From a virus: 31,252 nt of DNA. Position numbers and translations under genes: made by a program. Position 1 is the first letter of the stretch. Each line of letters begins with the position of its first letter. Where the stretch lies: positions 1 through 31,252 of the IMG/VR virus record IMGVR_UViG_3300007734_000562; one strand, 5' to 3'. Under the pieces are notes generated by a model. The model saw only the letters and a list, made by a program, of their open reading frames with translations. It was not told where the DNA came from and made no database searches. This document shows, one piece after another, positions 12,264-19,101 of the stretch.

Positions 12264-12920
12264 TTAAGCCGTAACGAACCGCTCCCCGCAGGTGTCGCAG
12301 GTCACACCCGCCGCGATTACTGAGACACTTGCGCGAATGCTTGAACATTTGCAAATCGCCTTGGTGAGGTTCTTGTTGCGCCCCTTAGGCTTAGCGGTTC
12401 CGCCGTCGTTGTCGGCTGTTAGGCGTAGTGCCTCCTCTATTAGGCGTAGAGGTTCTGCCCAACGGGCGGCGCATTCATCGGTGACGGTTGTCACGCTGAA
12501 CCCGATTCGCGGGGCTTGGGTGATTGTGAGGCCTAGGGATTCTGCCCGCGCTTTAAAGTTCTTGTTGTGATACCCGTCCCCGCTTGTGCCGCGTATGCCC
12601 TCTTTATTGTCGATTGAATGCGCGGTCTCGTGTAACAATGTGCCCAATAATTCACGGGCGGTTCTCTTGCTTATCGTGATGAAAATCTCGTGGAATGTCT
12701 CCTCACCAGATGCCCAAGGTGTCCAAGGTGTGAAATGTCCGTGAACCGTAGATGAGCGGCCTGTGACGATTGTGGCGCGGGGCGCGTTGTTCTCCTTGGC
12801 GATTATGGCGTGAGCCTCTTCTAACGCCTTAGTGATTGTAGATAGATTCTCACTCTTGGCAGGCTTGGCGAAGATGTCGGCCGCGCTTGTTGCTTTCTTC
12901 TTGCTTGTTGTTGTGTTCAC
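12264..12920 (-). CDS. SprT-like zinc metallopeptidase-type protein
   Basis: LLGTLLHETAHSID carries the HExxH motif (His97, Glu98, His101), and GDGYHNKNFKARA gives the third ligand His118, as in SprT/Spartan-like proteins. A C-terminal zinc ribbon follows (CKC at 190-192, CDTC at 208-211). Spartan-type proteases degrade DNA-protein crosslinks, but many phage copies are uncharacterised. The N-terminus is a basic Ser/Thr/Lys-rich tail. The start is GTG 12920 with AGGAG 7 nt upstream. This first gene of the leftward operon is notably GC-rich (36 of 60 bases in 12421-12480, against 22 of 60 in 19141-19200), suggesting a separate origin. Confidence 0.82.
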   Translation of the reverse strand: MNTTTSKKKATSAADIFAKPAKSENLSTITKALEEAHAIIAKENNAPRATIVTGRSSTVHGHFTPWTPWASGEETFHEIFITISKRTARELLGTLLHETAHSIDNKEGIRGTSGDGYHNKNFKARAESLGLTITQAPRIGFSVTTVTDECAARWAEPLRLIEEALRLTADNDGGTAKPKGRNKNLTKAICKCSSIRASVSVIAAGVTCDTCGERFVTA

Positions 12921-12961
12921 TTTATCTCCTATCTTGGCGGGATTGGTTACCCGATAAGAGA

Positions 12962-12990
12962 ACTATCTCACGGCTTAAGGCATAAGTCAA
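12962..12990 (-). promoter_or_regulatory. Main leftward promoter
   Basis: On the minus strand TTGACT (12990-12985) is followed by a 17-nt spacer and GATAGT (12967-12962), a good sigma-70-type match, upstream of the SprT-like gene. The spacer contains CTTAAG. The Crp-type palindrome at 13001-13016 is 10 nt upstream of the -35, centred roughly 53 nt before the expected start. Confidence 0.7.
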
Positions 12991-13000
12991 GGGGAAATGA

Positions 13001-13016
13001 TGTGATGTGCGTCACA
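13001..13016. promoter_or_regulatory. Crp/GlxR-type palindrome
   Basis: TGTGATGTGCGTCACA matches TGTGA-N6-TCACA exactly. Outside the two central bases it is identical to the copies at 11562 and 12194. Position relative to the promoter at 12962-12990 suits an activator or a repressor. Confidence 0.72.
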
Positions 13017-13636
13017 TTTTCGGAACCCCCGCAGGGTGGCAAGAGTGTCGATATGTCGACAATTAGAGAATGCTTGAATGGTTGAAGATTCAACTAATCC
13101 AATTAGGTTTACATAATATCCCCCGCCGATTATCACAGGGGGGAGAGTCGGCACTCTCCTATTATTCTCACAATGAGCCAGCCCGCGTTTCGCGGGTATT
13201 AATGAGGCCAATCGGTAGAACATATGCCCCCTTTATGGGGGCAGAATAGAACCCCGACGGGGTGAGGAATAGATAAGTGCCCCCGATAATGCCGTCAGGC
13301 TAGATGTTTGAGGGGGCATTGATTTATTGGCGTGCGTACGCCCTTAATACTATCCATCATAAATTTTCTGTTATAACGCCCTGACCAGGGCTTTTATATA
13401 TAAGGGGGCTATATATAAAAATATATCTCTACAGAGTGTTCGGTTTTACCCGTTCCAACGGGTTATCTATATATGTAGTAATAAAATAATTACTAAGAAT
13501 TAAAGAGCAAACTTGCTCCCTTTAATTCCGCAAGTCCTTTATATAATATATAAATATATAGGACAGAATGTCCTAGACGACCACAGTTATGCCGTTTTAC
13601 AGAGGGCGTTATTAGACCGATATAGGGGACCTTATT
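13017..13636. other. Non-coding region with a dense run of hairpins, candidate origin
   Basis: No supported gene lies in 12921-13636. Inverted repeats follow one another: GGAGAGT/ACTCTCC (13142-13159), CCCGCG/CGCGGG (13182-13196), TGCCCCC/GGGGGCA (13225-13243, arms repeated at 13278-13284 and 13312-13318), ACCCC/GGGGT (13251-13263), GGCGT/ACGCC (13329-13342), GCCCT/AGGGC then TTTT (13378-13395), a perfect 11-bp TTTTATATATA/TATATATAAAA (13392-13420), ACCCGTT/AACGGGT (13448-13463), a bulged GAATTAAAG/CTTTAATTC stem (13497-13528), and AGGACA/TGTCCT (13560-13574). A perfect TATAAT is at 13542-13547, without a clear -35. Divergent position and AT-rich palindromes suggest an origin or a structured RNA. 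Confidence 0.5.
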
Positions 13637-15514
13637 ATGGCTAACAGAGGGCGCAAGCCTGGGATACAAAATATCCCTAAGGACGAAGCCCAAGAGCGAG
13701 TCCTGATACAACTGCAGCAGGGTTCTACAATTACCGCTGCTATGGCATCTGTAGGTCGAAATGATGTAACCTTTAGGCAATGGTCAATGCAAAACCCTGA
13801 CTTTAAACAAAGGGCAGATGAGGCCCGATTAGAGGGTAAAGGCATCAAGGCTGACTTAGCAGAACTTAAGGATATAGCCTTCCCTGACTTCTGTGAGCAA
13901 TTCCTTGACACCAAGATGTTTGAGCATCACTATGACTGGTATGACCTGATTGAGGGCCGAGAGCCCCGCTGGTTACACCCCTCTATGAATTACGAGCAAA
14001 ACGCTCTCAACCGTATCTTGATTAACGTACCCCCTGAGCACGCTAAGTCCACAGTCATTACGACTAACTACGTGGTCCACAAGATTGTCACCAACCCTAA
14101 CTCCAGAGTAATCATTGTCTCTAAGACACAGGGTATGGCTCGTAAGTTCCTTGGGGCAATTAAGACAAGACTTTCCCACCCAGCCTATATTAAATTACAG
14201 GTGGCCTTTGGCCCTAACGGTGGTTTTAAAGCAGATGCAACTCAATGGTCTGCCGATATGATTTATCTAGGAACGGGCCGAGACTCTGGCGAGAAAGACC
14301 CAACCGTACAAGCCTTAGGCTTTGGTAGCCAAATCTATGGCGCACGCGCTGACTTGATTATCCTAGATGACGTGGTAATGAACTCAAATGCCCACGAATG
14401 GGAGAAGCAAATTGAATGGCTTCAGAAAGAAGTTATCACACGTCTGGGGCGGCACGGAAAACTAATTATCGTAGGAACCCGTGTCGCGCCCATTGACCTT
14501 TATAAAATGATTCGAGATGGTGGGCAATGGACGGGTGGCAAGTCACCGTTCACTTACTTCTCACAACCAGCAGTTTTAGAGTTTGATGAGAAACCTGAGA
14601 ATTGGAAAACACTCTGGCCCAAGACTGACAAACAAGAAGGCGAAATAGATGAAATTGGAGAAGACGGTCTCTACCCTAAGTGGGATGGACCCTCGCTCTT
14701 TACACGCCGCTCTGAAGTTGCACCTTCTGTCTGGGCTATGGTCTACCAACAGGAAGATGTCCAAGAAGACTCGATATTCTCTCCAACCTGCGTGGCTGGC
14801 TCAGTCAACGGAATGCGAAAGAGAGGCCCGCTAAAGGCGGGTACACCTGGACATCCGAAAAATACTGACAGCCTTTACACTATTATTGGTCTTGACCCCG
14901 CTATGTCTGGGGCTACTGGTGCTGTCGTTGTTTCGTACAATCGCCAAGACGGACGAATTTATATTTTAGATTGCGTCAATATGGTTGAGCCTACTCCAGC
15001 CAAGATTCAGAACTTGATTGAAGACTGGGTAGAGCGATACAAGCCACAAGAGTTAAGAATTGAAATCAATGCCCATCAGAAGGCCTACGCCCTAGATGAT
15101 GTCTTAAGAAACTATTTAGCCTCTCACGGTTGTCAACTCAACTCACACTTTACTGGCAAGAACAAGTGGGATGTATCCTTTGGTGTTGCCTCTATGGCAA
15201 GCCTCTTTGGCAATACCCGTGACGGGCGTTTCCAAGATAACAACTTGATGGAACTACCAAGCAATGAAGGCTCTGAGGGTCTAAAGACTCTAGTGCAAGA
15301 ACTCATTACTTGGAAGCCTGACACTAAGAATCCAACTGACTGTGTTATGGCGCTATGGTTTGCAGTTATTCGCGTACGCGAACTAATGAACCGCTCTTCA
15401 AAGGTAGGACAGTTTGCTCAGAATCGCTGGGCAACTCAATCTCAAATCAACCAACGCCAATCCATCAACTTGGATGAAGCATTCTCAAACCAATGGTCAG
15501 ACCAATACAATTAA
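13637..15514 (+). CDS. Terminase large subunit
   Basis: The 625-aa protein is a packaging motor. It has a Walker A-type loop VPPEHAKST (131-139), a Walker B DLIILDD (239-245), and C-terminal RNase-H-like nuclease acids in IIGLDPAMSG (Asp420), LRIEINAHQK (Glu476) and NPTDCVMALW (Asp568). The N-terminal 65 residues (GSTITAAMASVGRNDVTFRQ) resemble a helix-turn-helix as in small terminase subunits, and no separate small subunit gene is seen in the window, so recognition and motor functions may be fused. The ATG follows GGGGACC. It opens the virion operon after the hairpin-rich region. Confidence 0.93.
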   Translation: MANRGRKPGIQNIPKDEAQERVLIQLQQGSTITAAMASVGRNDVTFRQWSMQNPDFKQRADEARLEGKGIKADLAELKDIAFPDFCEQFLDTKMFEHHYDWYDLIEGREPRWLHPSMNYEQNALNRILINVPPEHAKSTVITTNYVVHKIVTNPNSRVIIVSKTQGMARKFLGAIKTRLSHPAYIKLQVAFGPNGGFKADATQWSADMIYLGTGRDSGEKDPTVQALGFGSQIYGARADLIILDDVVMNSNAHEWEKQIEWLQKEVITRLGRHGKLIIVGTRVAPIDLYKMIRDGGQWTGGKSPFTYFSQPAVLEFDEKPENWKTLWPKTDKQEGEIDEIGEDGLYPKWDGPSLFTRRSEVAPSVWAMVYQQEDVQEDSIFSPTCVAGSVNGMRKRGPLKAGTPGHPKNTDSLYTIIGLDPAMSGATGAVVVSYNRQDGRIYILDCVNMVEPTPAKIQNLIEDWVERYKPQELRIEINAHQKAYALDDVLRNYLASHGCQLNSHFTGKNKWDVSFGVASMASLFGNTRDGRFQDNNLMELPSNEGSEGLKTLVQELITWKPDTKNPTDCVMALWFAVIRVRELMNRSSKVGQFAQNRWATQSQINQRQSINLDEAFSNQWSDQYN

Positions 15515-15524
15515 GGATAATACT

Positions 15525-16076
15525 ATGGCAGCAAAACCAACTAAACCAACTGCCCAGCAGATTGCTCAGGCCAAAGTTCGCGCAGGTGGAAATAATCCAA
15601 TTAAAGTTACTGATGCTGGGTTAAAAAAATTAGCCAATGCCACAGTTATTGCTGCATCTGTTGTAATGCCAGGAGCAGCATTACGTGATGCCGTATTACT
15701 TGCTAAAGCAGTTCGTGCAGGAAAACTAACACGCGATACAATTCGTATGAGCGAGTTTGCAAAACTTCAAAAGGCTGCAATGGAAAAACCTTATGTTAGA
15801 AATTACAAAGGGACTCAAGCCAAAAACGCTGACATCACCTTAACTCGTGGTTCACAAAAAACAACTGCTATTGCAGGAACAAAAGGAAAAATTGCAAAAG
15901 TAATTGAGCCACAGGCTCCAAAAAATGTTGCTCGTAGAGAAGCAGACGCTTCATCAAAAATTAATTCAGCAGACCAGGTAATAAAAGAAAATATTAAAAA
16001 TCGTGTTGGCAAATTAGCACGTTCAACTGGCGGTGCAATTGCTGGTTCAACAAATTTAAAACCAAAAAATAAGTAA
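15525..16076 (+). CDS. Basic hypothetical virion-operon protein
   Basis: ATG 15525 (MAAKPTKPTAQQIAQAKVRA) is chosen because AAGGA lies just upstream and the longer frame is the 3' end of terminase read in another frame. The 183-aa protein is rich in Ala and Lys, with one mildly hydrophobic helix (ATVIAASVVMPGAALRDAVLL). Its place between terminase and portal suggests an assembly or virion role. No family is recognised. Confidence 0.75.
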   Translation: MAAKPTKPTAQQIAQAKVRAGGNNPIKVTDAGLKKLANATVIAASVVMPGAALRDAVLLAKAVRAGKLTRDTIRMSEFAKLQKAAMEKPYVRNYKGTQAKNADITLTRGSQKTTAIAGTKGKIAKVIEPQAPKNVARREADASSKINSADQVIKENIKNRVGKLARSTGGAIAGSTNLKPKNK

Positions 16077-16084
16077 GGACAACA

Positions 16085-17860
16085 ATGGTATTATCAATAG
16101 AGCAGGTAACAGCACGGGTTGAATCCCTGCGTTACCGTAGTCACGAACGTGATGCGCGTAACCTTGACGTACTTGCCGTCCGTAAGGGAAAGATTGCTGA
16201 AGTCTATCCTAACTTCTTTCCAGAAGGCGTTGATGCTAACGTAGTAGCAAACTTTATTGACATTGTTGCACGTGACTTATCTGAAGTTATGGCTCCGCTT
16301 CCTGCCGTTAACTGCTCTGCAGCCAATCAAGTATCTGATAGAGCGCGTACCTTTGCTGATAAGCGCACTCGTATTGCATCTAACTATTTCCAACACTCAG
16401 ACCTAGCAGTACAGATGTACTCAGGTGCTGACTGGTATCTAACATATGGATTCGTCCCGTTCATTATTGAACTAGACGATGAAGCAAAACTGCCACGTAT
16501 TCGCATAGAAAATCCAATTGGGGCTTACCCAGAATTTGACCGCTATGGACGCTGTGTGGCATTTGCTAAACGATACTCTATGACACTTGGTGAACTTGTA
16601 TCTCAGTTCCCAGAGTATGATAGGCAACTTCTCGGTTCAGATGGTTACAAGCAAGACCTCAATGCAGTAATTGAGATGGTTCGTTACTACGACAAAGACC
16701 AATCTATAATCTACGTCCCACGCAGAGAGAACCTAGTTCTTTCTCAGGCAGCCAATCCGCTTGGTAAGATGATGGTTGTTGTTGCACGCAAACCATCTAT
16801 TGATGGTGAGATGCGTGGACAGTTTGATGACGTGCTTGGTATCCAGTTACTGCGTAACCGATTTGCATTACTTGCAATGGAGGCAGCAGAGAAGTCAGTA
16901 CAGGCACCAATTGTTCTTCCACAAGATGTACAAGAACTACAACTTGGTGGCGATGCGGTTATCCGTACAGCCAATCCAGCAGGCGTCCGTCGCGTAGAAC
17001 TTACTCTACCGCAGGGCGCATTTACTGAGCAAAACATTCTTAATCAAGAACTTCGTGTTGGTACACGCTACCCTGAATCTCGTACTGGAAATATTAGCCA
17101 ATCAGTTGTTACTGGTCAAGGCGTACAGGCTCTTATGGGAGCCTTTGATACACAGGTTAAATCAGCACAAGCAATTTTTGCTGCAACACTTCGAGACATT
17201 ATTCAAATATGTTTTTGTGTAGATGAAATGATTTACTCAGAAGAAAAAACAATTCGTGGAGTAGATTCGGGTTCACCTTATGAGATTACATACAAGCCAA
17301 CTAAAGATATTAAACAAGACTACTCTGCTGATGTGCGCTACGGTATGCTTGCTGGTCTTAACCCAGCGCAAGGTCTTATCTTTATGCTTCAAGCACTTGG
17401 AGGAAAACTCATCAGCCGAGATATGGCTATGAGAGAATTACCATTTACAGTTAACGTTACACAAGAATTAGAAAAGATTGAAATCGAAGATATGCGTGGT
17501 GCACTCCTTGGTTCACTTACGGCATACACACAGGCAATTCCACAGATGGCTACTCAAGGCCAGGATGCTTCAGAAGTTGTACGTAAGATTGCTGCGGTTA
17601 TCAAGGCTCGTCAAAAGGGTCAAGCACTAGAAGACGCAATTGAAGCCACATTCGCTCCGCAGCAACAGGTCCCTCCTGCTGGAGTGCCACAATCGGTTGA
17701 GCAAATGTCCCCTGCTCCTGAGGCTGTTCCAGCAGGAGGCGCTCCTTCTCCGCAAATGCAACTAGGACAGCAACAGGCTCCAGATATTCAAAGTCTTTTA
17801 TCTAGTTTAAGTGGCGCAGGCCAGGCTAATGCAAGTGTAAGAACAATTAGACGACAATAA
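16085..17860 (+). CDS. Portal protein
   Basis: The 591-aa protein follows terminase and has the composition of a phage portal: an alpha/beta N-terminus, a WYLTYGFVPFIIELDD wing strand, an IRIENPIGAYPEFD segment common in actinophage portals, and a helical C-terminus ending in a Pro/Gln-rich tail. The portal forms the dodecameric vertex through which DNA is packed and ejected. No catalytic motif is expected. It is followed by the Ntn-hydrolase-like gene after a 15-nt gap that holds GGGG. Confidence 0.88.
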   Translation: MVLSIEQVTARVESLRYRSHERDARNLDVLAVRKGKIAEVYPNFFPEGVDANVVANFIDIVARDLSEVMAPLPAVNCSAANQVSDRARTFADKRTRIASNYFQHSDLAVQMYSGADWYLTYGFVPFIIELDDEAKLPRIRIENPIGAYPEFDRYGRCVAFAKRYSMTLGELVSQFPEYDRQLLGSDGYKQDLNAVIEMVRYYDKDQSIIYVPRRENLVLSQAANPLGKMMVVVARKPSIDGEMRGQFDDVLGIQLLRNRFALLAMEAAEKSVQAPIVLPQDVQELQLGGDAVIRTANPAGVRRVELTLPQGAFTEQNILNQELRVGTRYPESRTGNISQSVVTGQGVQALMGAFDTQVKSAQAIFAATLRDIIQICFCVDEMIYSEEKTIRGVDSGSPYEITYKPTKDIKQDYSADVRYGMLAGLNPAQGLIFMLQALGGKLISRDMAMRELPFTVNVTQELEKIEIEDMRGALLGSLTAYTQAIPQMATQGQDASEVVRKIAAVIKARQKGQALEDAIEATFAPQQQVPPAGVPQSVEQMSPAPEAVPAGGAPSPQMQLGQQQAPDIQSLLSSLSGAGQANASVRTIRRQ

Positions 17861-17875
17861 AGAAAGTAGGGGACT

Positions 17876-18412
17876 ATGACAACGATTATTGGTATTGAAT
17901 ACGCAAATCGTTGCGTAATCCTAGCCGACTCTCGTGTAGTTGGTGATACAAAGATTTATGCTCACCCAGATATGGTTAAAGTTATAACAAACGGTAACTT
18001 TATTATTGGTGCAGCAGGGGATGTAAGAGCAATACAGGTTATATTACACAGTTGGAAACCCCCAAGTTTAATTAATAAAGATAAAGACGACCTTTTTTCT
18101 TTTATAATTAACAAGGTTGTGCCATCCCTTAAACAGTTGTTGGTAGATAATGGAATCCTAGACTCTAAGCCTTCAGATAAAGAGTTTGAACTATATATAC
18201 TTATTGCAATCAATGGCAATATTTTTGAAATTGATAGCGACTTAGCGGTCTCCCGAAGTAATATGGGATATTATGCGATAGGCACTGGTGGAGATTACGC
18301 CCTTGGCGCACTTTATGCTGGTGCAACACCAGAAGAGGCAGCAGAAATAGCCGCTGTTAATGATAGCAAAACAGCAAAACCTTTTATTATAGAAACTCAA
18401 TACAAAAAGTGA
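17876..18412 (+). CDS. Proteasome-like Ntn-hydrolase, candidate prohead or virion protease
   Basis: The 178-aa protein matches the proteasome beta/HslV fold. After Met removal the N-terminus is Thr-Thr-Ile-Ile-Gly, giving a Thr nucleophile. Asp18 (position 17 counted from that Thr) fits the conserved acid, and Lys35 lies one position from the usual Lys33. GAAGD (46-50) and AIGTGGDYALGALYAGATPE (near residues 136-155) match the core Gly motif of these hydrolases. No activation propeptide is seen. Its place right after the portal is where tailed phages often encode a capsid maturation protease. Protease activity and target are inferred. Confidence 0.78.
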   Translation: MTTIIGIEYANRCVILADSRVVGDTKIYAHPDMVKVITNGNFIIGAAGDVRAIQVILHSWKPPSLINKDKDDLFSFIINKVVPSLKQLLVDNGILDSKPSDKEFELYILIAINGNIFEIDSDLAVSRSNMGYYAIGTGGDYALGALYAGATPEEAAEIAAVNDSKTAKPFIIETQYKK

Positions 18413-18663
18413 GCAAAGAGTTTCGCAATAAGGTAGAAGAGGCACTGCGTATCTTGGTAGATACAGACAGTGTGGGAAAAAATTACATTGCCACTAACTG
18501 GATTCTTATATCCGAGTGGGCAGACTATGAAGGCGAAAGATTTTTACACACACAAGTAAGTGACGCTATGACTCCCTGGAACGCAGCGGGAATGATGCAG
18601 TTAGCCGAAGAATACAACAGTGAACTTATTGAAAATACTACAGAAACAGAGGATGACCAATGA
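18409..18663 (+). CDS. 84-aa hypothetical protein
   Basis: The start is GTG 18409, overlapping the Ntn-hydrolase stop as GTGA. WILISEWADYEGERFL (31-46) and SDAMTPWNAAGMMQLAEEYN recall small proteins coded beside the portal in actinophages. It is helical and acidic. Function is unknown; a partner or regulator of the hydrolase would be a guess. Confidence 0.7.
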   Translation: MSKEFRNKVEEALRILVDTDSVGKNYIATNWILISEWADYEGERFLHTQVSDAMTPWNAAGMMQLAEEYNSELIENTTETEDDQ

Positions 18664-19100
18664 CAACAGCACCAGAAAATCGTGGTGGCGCTAACGGAGG
18701 TCCTCAATACAATCCCGCTAATGTCAATGGTCTAGGCGGTAATGGACAAAGCGGCAAAGCAAGTGGATTTAAATATGGTATGAATAAGACTATTAACGAC
18801 CAGCGCCAAATGGGTAATACTGCTGTTGCTAGTGTCCAATCAAACCAAGAACCCGCTGCTCAACCCGCACCCCCTCAACTTCCTTCTGTTACTCCAATAA
18901 CTGCAAAAACAGAACTGCCCGACCAAAGCGTAATGCACGGTGCACCAATGGGACCAGGGGCTAATAGTGTTCCTGGACTTCCTAATCAAATGGAAGGCCA
19001 GTATACATCTGCACGAAATATTATTGAACAAATGGCTGATGCTCCAGATGCATCTCCAATGATGAAATATTTAGCCTTAAGAGTTGGGCAAAAATTCTAA
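18660..19100 (+). CDS. Gly/Asn/Pro-rich hypothetical virion protein
   Basis: The 146-aa protein has a low-complexity Gly/Asn/Gln N-terminal half, a Pro-rich middle (EPAAQPAPPQLPSV) and a short helical C-terminus. It overlaps the previous gene by ATGA and ends just before the giant gene. It is probably disordered and may be a scaffold-like or internal virion component. Function is unknown. Confidence 0.65.
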   Translation: MTTAPENRGGANGGPQYNPANVNGLGGNGQSGKASGFKYGMNKTINDQRQMGNTAVASVQSNQEPAAQPAPPQLPSVTPITAKTELPDQSVMHGAPMGPGANSVPGLPNQMEGQYTSARNIIEQMADAPDASPMMKYLALRVGQKF

Positions 19101-19101
19101 T

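Noticed and set aside
12481-12500. GTGACGGTTGTCAC as a fourth Crp-type site
   Set aside because: It lies inside the SprT-like coding region and lacks the TGTGA/TCACA half-sites found in the other three.
12987-13223. A 78-aa minus-strand ORF across the divergent region
   Set aside because: It covers the Crp-type palindrome and several hairpins, its SD-like GGGGG is part of a stem and too close to the ATG, and its protein has no recognisable features.
13378-13395. GCCCT/AGGGC followed by TTTT as a strong terminator
   Set aside because: Only a 5-bp stem, and the T-run is part of the adjacent 11-bp AT palindrome; kept only as part of the hairpin region.
19084-19101. TTG start for the giant protein
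   Set aside because: It lies inside the preceding gene, while ATG 19102 starts right after that gene's stop and fits the coupled pattern of the operon.
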